A DNA stretch of 64,000 nt from Centipeda flueggei ATCC 43531 (GTDB taxonomy: Bacteria > Bacillota > Negativicutes > Selenomonadales > Selenomonadaceae): assembly GCF_000160695.1 (NCBI RefSeq), contig NZ_GG694008.1:242902-306901 (forward strand). The letters are read 5' to 3'. A program made the translations under genes and the position numbers. Shown here piece after piece: positions 54,005 to 63,925 of the stretch. The stretch's first letter is position 1. The number at the start of each line of letters is the position of its first letter. A model generated the notes under the pieces. It was given only the letters and a program-made list of their open reading frames with translations, was not told the origin of the DNA and did no database searches.

Positions 54005-54658
54005 TTATTCTTTCGCTGCCTTTGCAGGCTTTACGGTATCTTTAATCACAACGAATCCCTTCTTCGGGCCCGGAATCGCGCCCTTGATGAGAATGAGGTT
54101 GCGGTCGGCGTCCACACGGACCACCGTCAGACGCTGCACGGTGACGCGTTCGCCGCCCATACGGCCCGGGAGCTTCTTGCCCTTGAGGACACGTCCGCCG
54201 GGACCGGAGATCATTGCACCCGTCGAGCCCGGCTCGCGGTGCGACTTCGAACCGTGGCCCATGGGGCCGCGTGCAAAGTTGTGGCGCTTGATGCCGCCCG
54301 CGAAGCCTTTGCCCTTCGACGTGCCGACCACATCGACGAGATCGCCTGCTGCGAAGATGTCGACGCCGATCGTATCGCCTACATTATATTCCGAAGGAGC
54401 CGAGAGGCGCATTTCACGAATGAAGCGCACTGCCTTCACGCCCGCCTTCTCAAACTGACCCTTGAGCGGCTTCGTGACGTTCTTCTCCTTGATGTCGCCA
54501 AACCCGATCTGCACAGCGTTGTAGCCGTCCGACTCCACCGTCTTGCTGCGGAGCACGAAGTTGTTGCCGGACTCCACGACCGTCACGGGGACGACGCGGC
54601 CTTCCTCTGTGAAGATCTGAGTCATGCCCAGTTTTCTTCCTAAAATAGCCTTAGCCAA
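54005..54658 (-). CDS. rplC: 50S ribosomal protein L3
   Basis: 217 residues from a TTG at 54658 (GGAGG 8 bases upstream); the ATG at 54667 has only 3 bases spacing and would add three non-family residues. AKAILGRKLGMTQIFTEEG start and RGPMGHGSKSHREPGSTG, the segment near the peptidyl-transferase centre. 15 bp after rpsJ. Confidence 0.95.
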   Translation of the reverse strand: MAKAILGRKLGMTQIFTEEGRVVPVTVVESGNNFVLRSKTVESDGYNAVQIGFGDIKEKNVTKPLKGQFEKAGVKAVRFIREMRLSAPSEYNVGDTIGVDIFAAGDLVDVVGTSKGKGFAGGIKRHNFARGPMGHGSKSHREPGSTGAMISGPGGRVLKGKKLPGRMGGERVTVQRLTVVRVDADRNLILIKGAIPGPKKGFVVIKDTVKPAKAAKE

Positions 54659-54673
54659 GGCATCCACCTCCTA

Positions 54674-54985
54674 TTAGAGCTTAATCTCGATGTCAACGCC
54701 GGCCGGCAGGTCAAGACGCATGAGTGAATCGACCGTCTTGTTCGTCGGCTGCAGAATGTCGATGAGGCGCTTGTGCGTGCGCATCTCGAACTGCTCACGC
54801 GAGTCCTTGTTGACATGCGGAGAACGGAGAATTGTGTAGACATTCTTCTCCGTTGGAAGTGGAATAGGCCCGGAGACCATAGCACCCGTCTTCTTTGCCG
54901 TGTCGACGATCTTCGCCGCGCTCTGGTCAAGAGCCTTGTGGTCATAGGCCTTCAAACGAATTCTGATTTTCTGCTGTTTCGCCAA
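54674..54985 (-). CDS. rpsJ: 30S ribosomal protein S10 (NusE)
   Basis: 103 residues from a TTG at 54985 (GGAGG 8 bases upstream). [34 protein letters not shown] and [39 protein letters not shown]. Head protein, also NusE in antitermination. First gene of the S10-spc-alpha cluster. Confidence 0.97.
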   Translation of the reverse strand: MAKQQKIRIRLKAYDHKALDQSAAKIVDTAKKTGAMVSGPIPLPTEKNVYTILRSPHVNKDSREQFEMRTHKRLIDILQPTNKTVDSLMRLDLPAGVDIEIKL

Positions 54986-55132
54986 AGTAGTTTTCCTCCT
55001 TCGTCCGGGGTCCCGCCCCAAACATTTCTCCATAGCAGTTCCCTCTGCCCCGCCGGGGCATAGCCATCTGCCATGTCATCGCATGGAGTACGTCGTTTGT
55101 CGTATGATTCCAAAAGATGAAAAGAAGTTTAT
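54986..55132 (-). promoter_or_regulatory. Structured leader of the S10 operon
   Basis: About 140 bases of untranslated leader between the -10 at 55138-55133 (TATAAT preceded by AG) and the rpsJ start. It contains TGCCCC/GGGGCA (55046-55060) and GGGG/CCCC (55007-55019) hairpins. This may be an autoregulatory leader like the L4-controlled one of E. coli, but the sequence is not recognisably related. The -35 is poor (ATGACC at 19 bases). Confidence 0.5.
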
Positions 55133-55189
55133 ATTATACTCCCTACGGGGAAATTCCGGTCATATTCCATCGCACCGTCATTTCCCTCG

Positions 55190-55216
55190 AAAAGGAGCGA
55201 CGCGAGCGCCGCTCCT
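55190..55216 (-). terminator. Terminator after tuf
   Basis: AGGAGCG / CGCTCCT stem enclosing GCGCTCGCG, then TTTTC on the minus strand, about 30 bases after the tuf stop. It separates the str and S10 operons. Confidence 0.8.
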
Positions 55217-55246
55217 CCTCTTTGGGAATATCAATCAGCTATTTTA

Positions 55247-56434
55247 TTAGCCCTCAATCGCCGTAACACGACCCGCGCCGACCGTATGGCCGCCCTCGCG
55301 GATAGCGAAGCGGAGCCCCTGCTCGATCGCGATCGGGGTGATGAGCTCGACTTCCATCTCGACGTTATCGCCGGGCATGACCATCTCCGTGCCCTCAGGG
55401 AGACGGACAACACCCGTCACGTCCGTCGTACGGAAGTAGAACTGCGGACGATAGTTCGTGAAGAACGGCGTATGACGGCCGCCCTCTTCCTTCGTCAGGA
55501 CGTAGACCTGCGCCTTGAACTTCGTGTGCGGATTGATGGAACCCGGCTTTGCGAGAACCTGGCCGCGCTCGATGTCCTTACGGTCCACACCGCGGAGCAG
55601 TGCACCGATGTTGTCACCGGCAACCGCACTGTCGAGCAGCTTGCGGAACATCTCGATGCCCGTAACAACCGTGCTGCGTGCCTGATCCTGAAGGCCGACG
55701 ATCTCAACCGTATCGTTCAGCTTCAGCTCGCCGCGCTCCACACGCCCCGTCGCGACTGTGCCGCGGCCCGTGATCGTGAAGACATCCTCAACCGGCATGA
55801 GGAACGGCTTGTCCGTGTCGCGCGTCGGCGTCGGGATGTAGTCGTCAACAGCATCCATGAGCTCCATGATCTTTGCCTTCATTGCCTCATCGCCTTCGAG
55901 TGCCTTCAGCGCAGAGCCTGCGATCACAGGAATCTCATCGCCAGGGAAGTCATAGCTCGAGAGGAGCTCGCGGACTTCCATCTCGACGAGCTCGAGGAGC
56001 TCGGGATCGTCGACCTGGTCGACCTTGTTGAGGAAGACAACGATAGCGGGAACGCCGACCTGGCGGGCGAGCAGGATGTGCTCACGCGTCTGGGGCATCG
56101 GGCCGTCTGCTGCGGAAACAACGAGGATCGCGCCGTCCATCTGTGCAGCACCCGTGATCATGTTCTTAACATAGTCCGCATGGCCCGGGCAGTCCACGTG
56201 TGCATAGTGACGCTTGTCCGTCTCGTACTCCACGTGTGCCGTGTTGATCGTAATGCCGCGCTCACGCTCCTCCGGTGCCTTGTCGATGTCCGCATAGTCC
56301 TCGAACTTCGCATAGCCCTTCTCGGAGAGAACCTTCGTGATCGCCGCCGTCAGCGTCGTCTTGCCGTGGTCAACGTGACCGATCGTGCCGATGTTGACAT
56401 GGGGCTTGCTGCGGTTAAACTTTTCCTTTGCCAT
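55247..56434 (-). CDS. tuf: Elongation factor Tu
   Basis: 395 residues. G1 [10 protein letters not shown] (about 19-28), switch [15 protein letters not shown]3 [10 protein letters not shown]4 NKVD and G5 SAL, then domains 2 and 3 with the end motif [13 protein letters not shown]. It brings aminoacyl-tRNA to the ribosome. GGAGG upstream, 15 bp after fusA. Only one tuf is in the window. Confidence 0.98.
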   Translation of the reverse strand: MAKEKFNRSKPHVNIGTIGHVDHGKTTLTAAITKVLSEKGYAKFEDYADIDKAPEERERGITINTAHVEYETDKRHYAHVDCPGHADYVKNMITGAAQMDGAILVVSAADGPMPQTREHILLARQVGVPAIVVFLNKVDQVDDPELLELVEMEVRELLSSYDFPGDEIPVIAGSALKALEGDEAMKAKIMELMDAVDDYIPTPTRDTDKPFLMPVEDVFTITGRGTVATGRVERGELKLNDTVEIVGLQDQARSTVVTGIEMFRKLLDSAVAGDNIGALLRGVDRKDIERGQVLAKPGSINPHTKFKAQVYVLTKEEGGRHTPFFTNYRPQFYFRTTDVTGVVRLPEGTEMVMPGDNVEMEVELITPIAIEQGLRFAIREGGHTVGAGRVTAIEG

Positions 56435-56449
56435 TCTAAAATTGCCTCC

Positions 56450-58528
56450 TTATTCGCCTTTGTTCTTGGCGACAACAGCGTCAGCTATATTCTTAGGAAC
56501 TTCGTCGTAGAAGGAAACCTCCATCGAGTAGTTCCCGCGGCCCTGGGTCTTGGAACGGAGATCCGTCGAGTAGCCGAACATCTCCGAGAGCGGAACGTAT
56601 GCATTGATGACCTGTACGCCGTTGCGCGGCTCCATGCCGTCGATGCGTCCGCGGCGCGAGTTCAGATCGCCGATCACGTCGCCCATGTACTCCTCAGGCA
56701 CTGTGACCTCAACCTTAACGTACGGCTCGAGGAGAACGGGGTTTGCCTTCTCCGCACCCGCCTTGAATGCCATCGAGCCGGCGACCTTGAACGCCGCCTC
56801 GGAGGAGTCAACCTCGTGGAACGAACCGTCGTAGACGATGACCTTGATGTCGACCATCGGATAGCCGGCGACCACGCCGCTCTCCATCGCCTGGCGGACA
56901 CCAGCCTCGATTGGGTTGATGAATTCCTTCGGAATCACGCCGCCGACGACCTTGTTCTCGAAGCTGAAGCCCTCACCCGCTTCCTGCGGAATGAGCTCGA
57001 GCCAGCAGTGTCCGTACTGACCATGACCGCCGGACTGACGGACGAACTTGCCTTCCGCCTTGACCTGTTTGCGGATCGTCTCGCGGTATGCGACCTGCGG
57101 CTCGCCGACCTTGCAGTCGACCTTGAACTCACGGAGCATACGGTCGACGATGATCTGCAGATGCAGCTCACCCATACCCGAGATGATGACCTGTCCCGTC
57201 TCCGCATCCGTATGAACGCGGAACGTCGGATCCTCCTCGGCGAGCTTCTGGAGCGCGATGCCCATCTTCTCCTGATCGTTCTTCGTCGCAGGTTCCACCG
57301 CAACGGAGATAACGGGATCCGGGAACTCCATCGACTCGAGGATAATCGGGTTGTTCTCGTCGCAGAGCGTATCGCCCGTCGTCGTGTTCTTCAGGCCGAC
57401 CGCCGCTGCGATATCGCCGCTGTAGACGATATCGATCTCCTTGCGGTTGTTCGCATGCATCTGGAGAATACGGCCGATGCGCTCCTTGCTGTCCTTCGTC
57501 GCATTGTAGACATACGAGCCGGAGTTCAGTGTGCCGGAGTAAACGCGGAAGAACGCGAGCTTTCCGACGAACGGATCTGTCATGATCTTAAACGCGAGTG
57601 CCGAGAACGGTGCGCTGTCCGATGCCGGACGGTGATCCTCTTCGCCTGTGTCGGGGTTCACGCCCGCGATCGGCGGGATATCCGTCGGTGCGGGCATGTA
57701 GTCGACGATCGCATCGAGCAGGGGCTGAACCCCCTTGTTGCGGTACGACGTGCCGCACGTCACCGGCGTCATCTCACAGGCGATGGTCGCCTTGCGGATG
57801 GCACCGCGGATCTCGTCCTCGGTCAGCTCCTCGCCGCCGAGGTACTTCTCCATCAGCTCATCGTCCGTCTCAGCGCATGCCTCAAGGAGCTTGTCGCGGT
57901 ACTCTGCTGCCTGCTCCTTGTACTCGGCGGGAATCTCGACCTCATCGGTCACCTTGCCGAGATCGTCCTCGTAGACGATGGCATCCATCTTCACGAGGTC
58001 GATGATGCCCTTGAACTCATCCTCTGCGCCGATCGGCAGCTGAATCGCCACCGGGTTCGCATTGAGGCGCTCGCGCATCATCTTCATGACGTTGAAGAAA
58101 TCCGCGCCCGTAATGTCCATCTTGTTGACATACGCCATACGCGGAACATTGTAGCGCTCCGCCTGGCGCCAGACCGTCTCCGTCTGCGGCTCAACGCCGC
58201 CGCGGGCGGTCAGCACGGCGACCGTGCCGTCCAGCACGCGCAGCGAGCGCTCTACCTCGACCGTAAAGTCAACGTGACCCGGCGTATCAATGATATTGAT
58301 GCGATGGTCTTTCCAGTGGCAGGTCGTCGCCGCCGACGTAATCGTAATGCCGCGTTCCTGTTCCTGAACCATCCAGTCCATGGTGGCAGCGCCCTCATGA
58401 ACCTCGCCGATCTTGTGCGTTACGCCCGTGTAGAAGAGAATGCGCTCGGTGGTCGTCGTCTTGCCGGCATCGATGTGCGCCATGATGCCGATATTCCGCG
58501 TTTTTTCAAGGGAATATTCTCTTGCCAC
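56450..58528 (-). CDS. fusA: Elongation factor G
   Basis: 692 residues from a GTG at 58528. Domain G with [38 protein letters not shown] and NKMD; then domains II-V, including YRETI and [12 protein letters not shown]. Drives translocation and, with RRF, ribosome recycling. The 189-base gap to rpsG upstream contains copy D of the dispersed repeat, unusual for a normally tight str operon. Confidence 0.98.
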   Translation of the reverse strand: MAREYSLEKTRNIGIMAHIDAGKTTTTERILFYTGVTHKIGEVHEGAATMDWMVQEQERGITITSAATTCHWKDHRINIIDTPGHVDFTVEVERSLRVLDGTVAVLTARGGVEPQTETVWRQAERYNVPRMAYVNKMDITGADFFNVMKMMRERLNANPVAIQLPIGAEDEFKGIIDLVKMDAIVYEDDLGKVTDEVEIPAEYKEQAAEYRDKLLEACAETDDELMEKYLGGEELTEDEIRGAIRKATIACEMTPVTCGTSYRNKGVQPLLDAIVDYMPAPTDIPPIAGVNPDTGEEDHRPASDSAPFSALAFKIMTDPFVGKLAFFRVYSGTLNSGSYVYNATKDSKERIGRILQMHANNRKEIDIVYSGDIAAAVGLKNTTTGDTLCDENNPIILESMEFPDPVISVAVEPATKNDQEKMGIALQKLAEEDPTFRVHTDAETGQVIISGMGELHLQIIVDRMLREFKVDCKVGEPQVAYRETIRKQVKAEGKFVRQSGGHGQYGHCWLELIPQEAGEGFSFENKVVGGVIPKEFINPIEAGVRQAMESGVVAGYPMVDIKVIVYDGSFHEVDSSEAAFKVAGSMAFKAGAEKANPVLLEPYVKVEVTVPEEYMGDVIGDLNSRRGRIDGMEPRNGVQVINAYVPLSEMFGYSTDLRSKTQGRGNYSMEVSFYDEVPKNIADAVVAKNKGE

Positions 58529-58563
58529 TGTTTCCTATCGCTCCTTACACTGCTGATATTACG

Positions 58564-58717
58564 TAACCTCTGATAAATCCGGCACCATCATCTTGGCGAA
58601 TCTTTTCCGCCCTCTCATCGTCGACAAATCCTCCACAGAGCGCATTCTGCGTCCGGTTTGTCTCCTTGATAGGACGAAAAATCTATGCCAATCTGACAAG
58701 CTTCGCATCAGCGATTC
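58564..58717 (+). repeat. Dispersed TIR element, copy D, inside the str operon
   Basis: About 154 bp between fusA and rpsG. Right end CGCATCAGCGATTCT lies 1 base from the rpsG stop. Left end is degraded (AACCTCTGATAAAT). Inner blocks TTTTCCGCCCT, GACAAAT, CTGCGTCCGGTTTGTCTCC and GGACGAAAAATC match copies A, B and C. Confidence 0.75.
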
Positions 58718-59215
<498 letters not shown>

Positions 59216-59593
59216 TTACTTCTTCTTCGCGCGCTTCGCGCCGTACTTTGAACGCGCCTGTGCGCGATCCTGCACACCGGCGGTATCGAGCGAGCCGCGA
59301 ATGATATGATAGCGGACACCCGGCAGATCCTTCACACGGCCGCCGCGAATGAGGACGACGCTGTGCTCCTGCAGATTGTGCCCAATGCCCGGGATATATG
59401 CGGTCACCTCGATGCTGTTCGTCAGGCGAACACGAGCAACCTTTCTAAGAGCAGAGTTCGGCTTCTTCGGCGTGGACGTGTAGACACGCGTGCAGACGCC
59501 GCGCTTCTGCGGGCTGTTCTTCAGTGCTGGTGCTTTCGATTTCTCCTCAAGGCTCTTCCGGCTCTTGCGAATGAGCTGATTGATCGTTGGCAT
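59216..59593 (-). CDS. rpsL: 30S ribosomal protein S12
   Basis: 125 residues from the ATG at 59593 (GGAGGTG upstream); the longer frame runs back into the L7Ae-like gene. [24 protein letters not shown] and [19 protein letters not shown], with the decoding loop KPNS; Lys43-type and Lys88-type positions (streptomycin resistance sites) look wild type ([23 protein letters not shown]). 106 bp after the L7Ae-like gene, a gap that contains repeat copy E. Confidence 0.97.
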   Translation of the reverse strand: MPTINQLIRKSRKSLEEKSKAPALKNSPQKRGVCTRVYTSTPKKPNSALRKVARVRLTNSIEVTAYIPGIGHNLQEHSVVLIRGGRVKDLPGVRYHIIRGSLDTAGVQDRAQARSKYGAKRAKKK

Positions 59594-59666
59594 ACTGCAC
59601 CTCCTTCCTTTGTCGTCATTCCAATTCTTTTTGTATGAAAACGCAGTGCCTGCGTTTTTACCGTAT

Positions 59667-59710
59667 GGAATCGCTGATGCGATGAACGCGTTGAATGTAT
59701 CAGTGCTTCC
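59667..59710 (-). repeat. Dispersed TIR element, copy E (internally deleted)
   Basis: 44 bp consisting of only the two ends of the element: GGAATCGCTGATGCGATGAACG at one side and ATGTATCAGTGCTTCC at the other, joined by a few bases. One end supplies the last codons and stop of the L7Ae-like gene (Arg-Lys-His-stop from CGG AAG CAC TGA). Confidence 0.65.
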
Positions 59711-59951
59711 GCAAAATCGCCACCGCTGCGGCACTCACGTCAAGGCGGGCATATTCACCCAACTCTGCCCGTGTCGCCGTACGGTTCGGCTCAAGTCCCG
59801 CCTCCGCACACGCCGCCAGCAGTGCGCCGAGTACGCGGTGATCCGCGTCCGCTGCAATGAACACCGTCTCCGCCGTGCCGCTCTTTACGGCTTTGCACAC
59901 CTGATGAACACCGGCAATACAGCGTGCCGTGCGCAGTTTTTCCAGAGACAT
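59700..59951 (-). CDS. L7Ae/YbxF-family K-turn-binding ribosomal protein
   Basis: 83 residues from the ATG at 59951 (GGAGG 6 bases upstream). The L7Ae fold is visible: [36 protein letters not shown], then [28 protein letters not shown]. In Bacillus the relative YbxF/RplGB precedes rpsL and binds kink-turn RNA. Same place here, but rpoC, normally upstream, is missing. The C-terminal Lys-His and the stop come from the end of repeat copy E, so the original C-terminus may have been changed by insertion. Confidence 0.82.
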   Translation of the reverse strand: MSLEKLRTARCIAGVHQVCKAVKSGTAETVFIAADADHRVLGALLAACAEAGLEPNRTATRAELGEYARLDVSAAAVAILRKH

Positions 59952-59978
59952 AGTCCACCTCCAAAAAGGGACTTTCAC

Positions 59979-60007
59979 ATAATATCATCCACAAAAACCC
60001 TTGTCAA
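59979..60007 (-). promoter_or_regulatory. Promoter of the str operon
   Basis: -35 TTGACA (60007-60002, consensus), 17 bases, -10 TATTAT (59984-59979). Start about 59972, leader of about 20 bases. Confidence 0.85.
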
Positions 60008-60091
60008 CGCATATTTTACAAAGTTTTACATTTACACTTCTCCTAGCGTATCTTTCTGTCCCGAAAAACAAAAATATATGCGTACTTATAC

Positions 60092-60120
60092 AAAAAGAGA
60101 TGGGCTCTGTCCCCATCTCT
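60092..60120 (-). terminator. Terminator after ftsW
   Basis: AGAGATGGG / CCCATCTCT 9-bp stem, 7-base loop, T5 on the minus strand; 26 bases after the ftsW stop. Confidence 0.9.
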
Positions 60121-60145
60121 CCTGATCTTTGCGCGGCGTATCCTC

Positions 60146-61330
60146 TCATCGCACCACATGCATTTTACGCCGCCGCACTTCGGGCGGTTCCTTCTTTTTT
60201 TTCTGTCCCTGCGGCGGATCAAGACTGCGGTCGGCAATGCCGAGCAGCATCCCCATCCCCGCCATTGTCACGATCAGCGACGACCCTCCGTAGCTGATGA
60301 ACGGAAGCGGTACACCGACCACGGGAAGGAGCCCCGCGACCATCGCGAGATTGGCAAGTGCCTGCCCGAGGACAAGAAACACAATGCCGAGAGCCAGCAC
60401 CTGTCCAAATGTATCCTTTGCCCGTATCGACACGCGGATACACGCGATCAGCATAACGGCGAACAGGAAGAAGATCAGTGCCACACCGAAGAATCCATGC
60501 TCCTGGCTGAAGATCGCAAAGGCAAAGTCTGTATGTGCCTCGGGCAAATACTCGTACTTGCTCACGCCGTCACCGAACCCCATGCCGAAGACGCCGCCTG
60601 AACCGATCGTCGAGAGGGACTGCACCATCTGATAGCCTGCATTTCGTGCATCCGACCACGGATCGAACCACACCTCCATGCGCTTCATGCGATAGGGCTG
60701 CAGCGTGCCGATGGCAAGGGCTGCCAATCCCACAGGCAGCAGAATCAACACCCAGCGGCTTGGCGGAACGAGCAGTACAAGTGCCATCAGAAGCGGCACG
60801 CCGAAAACGATACACGCCGTGCCGAAATCCGGCTCACGATAGACGAGGAACGCCATGAGAAAAATCGCACCGAACGGAATGACAACGCGCGGCCAGTCCC
60901 GCTCCATGCGGAAGCGTTCTTTACTGAGCACAGACGAAATCGAGAACGCTCCCAGGAGCACGCCCATCAGCTTTGCGAACTCCGCCGGCTGGAAGCTGAA
61001 CGGACCAAGGGCAATCCACCGCTGTGCACCGTTGACCGTCGTCCCGACAAAGAGCACGGCAACGAGGAGAAAAAGCGTAACGGCAAGCCCGATGAACATC
61101 AGTCCGCGCAGCCGCTGATAATTGATCCGCCGGCAGATCCAACAGGACAATCCGCCGATCACAAGCCATTGAAGATGCCGCTGCAGGAAATAATACGGAT
61201 TCTCATAATCCATCGCCGCAAGGACATAACTCGAGCTGAAGACATTGATTGTCCCCGTCACGAGCAGAATCACCATGATGATGACGATCGGCTCTGTCTC
61301 ACTCTTAAAGAGCGTATAGCGCGTACGCAT
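60146..61330 (-). CDS. ftsW: FtsW/RodA/SpoVE-family peptidoglycan glycosyltransferase
   Basis: 394 residues, ten membrane segments. SEDS hallmarks: GAQRWIALGPFSFQPAEFAKL (catalytic-loop region), YREPDFGT, LPEAHTDFAFAIFSQEHGFFG and VGVPLPFISYGGSSLI. SEDS proteins polymerise lipid II. LPEAHTDF favours FtsW over RodA. C-terminal tail is basic (KKKKEPPEVRRRK). It overlaps trmB by 1 bp (TAATG). No FtsI or mur genes are adjacent, so it stands apart from a dcw cluster. Confidence 0.85.
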   Translation of the reverse strand: MRTRYTLFKSETEPIVIIMVILLVTGTINVFSSSYVLAAMDYENPYYFLQRHLQWLVIGGLSCWICRRINYQRLRGLMFIGLAVTLFLLVAVLFVGTTVNGAQRWIALGPFSFQPAEFAKLMGVLLGAFSISSVLSKERFRMERDWPRVVIPFGAIFLMAFLVYREPDFGTACIVFGVPLLMALVLLVPPSRWVLILLPVGLAALAIGTLQPYRMKRMEVWFDPWSDARNAGYQMVQSLSTIGSGGVFGMGFGDGVSKYEYLPEAHTDFAFAIFSQEHGFFGVALIFFLFAVMLIACIRVSIRAKDTFGQVLALGIVFLVLGQALANLAMVAGLLPVVGVPLPFISYGGSSLIVTMAGMGMLLGIADRSLDPPQGQKKKKEPPEVRRRKMHVVR

Positions 61331-61989
61331 TACATATCCCCGGCGGGACGATGTGCAACGAGGCGTCCGATCTTTGCGCCGCGCGCGCTGAACTTTCGCT
61401 CATACTCCGTCATGATGTTATCCGCTTCCCCCAGTGCATGGAGATCATGAGTCACATCCGTCAGACGCCACCCTTCGCGCTCCATCATTTCAAGCGAGTA
61501 GGCAAACAGCCCCATATTATCCGTCTTAAAGCGGATCTCACCGCCTTCCGCGAGCACCGTACGATAGCGTGTGAGAAACACCTCACTCGTCAGGCGGCGT
61601 TTGGCATGACGTTTTTTCGGCCATGGGTCGGAAAAATTCAAATAGATACGATCTGCCTCTTGCGGTGCAAAAAGCTCCGTCAGATGCGCCGCATCAAAAA
61701 CCAGCAGGCGGATATTCTTCAGCTTCCGCTCCGCGGCCTTGCGTGCCGCAAAGTAGAGCACGCCCTGCTGCGCCTCGAGTCCGACATAGTTCACATCGGG
61801 ATGGCGCGATGCCAACTCCGTAATGAAGTCGCCCTTTCCCACACCGATCTCGATGTGAAGCGGTGCCCTGCGTCCAAACGTTTCAGCCCACGCGCCTGCA
61901 AAACGCTGCCAATCCCCGCCAAGCGGCGTCACAAAATCTGCATAGTCCAAAATTGCCGCGTCAATCCACGGCTTTCGCCTAAGTCTCAT
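61330..61989 (-). CDS. trmB: tRNA (guanine-N7)-methyltransferase
   Basis: 219 residues. SAM-binding IEIGVGKGDFITELA (motif I), then DRIYLNFSDPWPKKRHAKRRL, the TrmB active-site block, and the C-terminal TEYERKFSARG. It makes m7G46 in tRNA variable loops. The ribosome site is weak (GGATCG). About 100 bp after the two-partner secretion gene with no clear terminator in between. Confidence 0.93.
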   Translation of the reverse strand: MRLRRKPWIDAAILDYADFVTPLGGDWQRFAGAWAETFGRRAPLHIEIGVGKGDFITELASRHPDVNYVGLEAQQGVLYFAARKAAERKLKNIRLLVFDAAHLTELFAPQEADRIYLNFSDPWPKKRHAKRRLTSEVFLTRYRTVLAEGGEIRFKTDNMGLFAYSLEMMEREGWRLTDVTHDLHALGEADNIMTEYERKFSARGAKIGRLVAHRPAGDM

Positions 61990-62089
61990 CGGTCGATCCG
62001 TCCATCCCCATGCGTTCCATCCAAAAATGACTTATGGACGTACGATAAACGCTGCACCGATTTGGCCCAGCGCATGGATCAGCACATCC

Positions 62090-63763
62090 TTACCAAATTT
62101 TGCCCAGCTGGAACCACACGCGTCCGCGCGCATTGTTCTGCGGAGCCACTGACGCATCCGTCCCAAGCCGCCGTGCATAATCGAGGCGCGCAAACCAGTC
62201 GCCCGGCTCACTGTACGCGGCACCAACCCCCCAGCCATGCAGCGTCACCCTGTTATGACTGCCGACAGCTGTCTTATTCACGCGAACTGTTCCGGCATCG
62301 TAGAACGTGCTGAGCGTCAGCCCTCGCACAGGCGTATGCCAGCGAAGCTCTGCCGTACCGAGCACTCCCTCGTCGCCCGAGCCTTCCCCCTGCGCATAGG
62401 CACGCACGCCGTTCGGGCCGCCGAGATAGAACTCCTCCGAGTTGTCAAGGTTGCAGCTTGCCTTCTGCCCCGAGACCTTTGCGAGGAAATCCGTCGCATG
62501 CCCGAGATTCTGCACCGCTGTCGCCTCTGCCTCAAGCTTCGCGTATGTCCCCTCATTGATGTGGTTGACTGCCCCGAGAACTGCACTGTAATAGGAGTCA
62601 AAATCCAGCCAGCCGAACGTCACATTGGCACTGTAATCAAGGGCAAACCCAGGCGAGCGCTGCATTCCGACCAATCCAGCATAGATGCTGTTCGTATGCT
62701 TGCGCCCCTTGAGATTGAAGGCCGTAATATCATCATTCAGGTCGCGGTAGTTATAACCGTAGCGCAGCGCGAGGCTGCGGTCCGTCTGATGGAAGATCGG
62801 CACCCGCCCGAACAGCGTCACCGTCAGCGACTCTCCCTCTGCACCGAGGGGGGCCAATGAGTTTTTGACCTTATAGTTCATGCGCGAAGCACCAATGCCG
62901 AGCGTTGAGCCGCCGCGCCCCACCACAGTCTCATAGTTTGCATAGAAATTCCGCAGGCTCCCGTTCGAGATCAGCCCGCCGACACTCACTTTGTCCCCTG
63001 TCCCCGACGGATCGTAGAGCGTCTCCTGCAGCCCGTAGCGATAGCGCCCCGTGCTTGGGCTGCCATAGTTCTCCACGTAGAAAATCGTATTGGACTCCTT
63101 CGAGTCCTCGATACGCACCGTCAGCTTGCTCGTGCCGAATGTCCTGCCGGGACTGAGCACACCGACGGCACGCGCCCCTGTCGCATCCGACACCGAGTAA
63201 AGCGCCGTCTCGAGCTTATCGGTCGTAATGATGTCGTCCGCCTTCAGTCCTGCAATAATGCGCTGTGCCACAGGCGTTTTGAGTCGGCTGTTGTTGTCAA
63301 TCGAAATCTCATCGTAGCGTCCCGGGATGATGCGCAGAACGACCATCCCATCGGGGCTGTCCTGCGGCGGGAGATATGCGGCAGCGGCAGGATAGCCATG
63401 CGTACGGCAGTATGTCGTCAGCGCATCCACCGTACGGCGCAGGTCGGCAATCGTCTTTCTGTCCCCCATCCCCTCCTGCAGGAGCTCGACAAGCGGCTCC
63501 TTGTCGAGATTCAGATCGGGTGCCTCCAGGATGAAGTTCTCCACGGTGAACGTTGCATCATAGTTATCCTGCTGATACGTCGGTGTCTGATCCTCCACCC
63601 CAATCTCCGGCATCGCTAGCTGCCCCGCAATGTCCGCCTCCGGGCGTTCGAGCGACGGGGCGGCATGCCCTGCCGTTCCCGTACAGATGGCAGCGCCGCA
63701 CAGCAGTGCGGCCGCACCGATGCGCCCAGCCTTTTGGTTCCGATGACTCATCTTGTTATGCAC
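62090..63763 (-). CDS. Two-partner secretion transporter (ShlB/FhaC/HecB family)
   Basis: About 557 residues from a GTG at 63763 (AGGAG 12 bases upstream); a TTG at 63775 and an ATG at 63751 are alternatives. Signal peptide ending TGTAGHA, then POTRA domains (about 70-225; FTVENFILEAPDLNLDKEPLVELLQEG and VVLRIIPGRYDEISIDNNS), then a 16-strand barrel with the lid motif GGPNGVRAYAQGEGSGDEG (VRGY type) and a C-terminal aromatic end (FQLGKIW). Such transporters export one large TpsA exoprotein. No TpsA gene lies downstream here; it may be beyond the right edge or elsewhere. Confidence 0.88.
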   Translation of the reverse strand: MHNKMSHRNQKAGRIGAAALLCGAAICTGTAGHAAPSLERPEADIAGQLAMPEIGVEDQTPTYQQDNYDATFTVENFILEAPDLNLDKEPLVELLQEGMGDRKTIADLRRTVDALTTYCRTHGYPAAAAYLPPQDSPDGMVVLRIIPGRYDEISIDNNSRLKTPVAQRIIAGLKADDIITTDKLETALYSVSDATGARAVGVLSPGRTFGTSKLTVRIEDSKESNTIFYVENYGSPSTGRYRYGLQETLYDPSGTGDKVSVGGLISNGSLRNFYANYETVVGRGGSTLGIGASRMNYKVKNSLAPLGAEGESLTVTLFGRVPIFHQTDRSLALRYGYNYRDLNDDITAFNLKGRKHTNSIYAGLVGMQRSPGFALDYSANVTFGWLDFDSYYSAVLGAVNHINEGTYAKLEAEATAVQNLGHATDFLAKVSGQKASCNLDNSEEFYLGGPNGVRAYAQGEGSGDEGVLGTAELRWHTPVRGLTLSTFYDAGTVRVNKTAVGSHNRVTLHGWGVGAAYSEPGDWFARLDYARRLGTDASVAPQNNARGRVWFQLGKIW

Positions 63764-63829
63764 GATCCAATTCAACTCCTAAATGATGCAGACGAATATT
63801 CCTCTTATCCCATGCGTCCCTGCACATGC

Positions 63830-63847
63830 ATACAAATCCATTTGTAT
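63830..63847. promoter_or_regulatory. Palindrome at the start of the two-partner secretion transcript
   Basis: Perfect 18-bp palindrome ATACAAAT-CC-ATTTGTAT overlapping the end of the -10 and the predicted start site, the position of a repressor operator. Confidence 0.55.
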
Positions 63848-63874
63848 TCTAACATTTTCATAAATACATTTCAA
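63846..63874 (-). promoter_or_regulatory. Promoter of the two-partner secretion transporter
   Basis: -35 TTGAAA (63874-63869), 17 bases, -10 TAGAAT (63851-63846) preceded by TGT. Confidence 0.75.
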
Positions 63875-63925
63875 TGTTTTGACAGCATCCATGTTGCGAT
63901 TCTCCCCCTTTTTCGTTACACTTAA

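Noticed and set aside
55286-58573. Plus-strand open frame of 1095 codons opposite tuf and fusA
   Set aside because: It is the antisense shadow of two certain genes with GC-rich third positions; the translation is Arg/His/Asp-rich with no domain, and it has no ribosome site.
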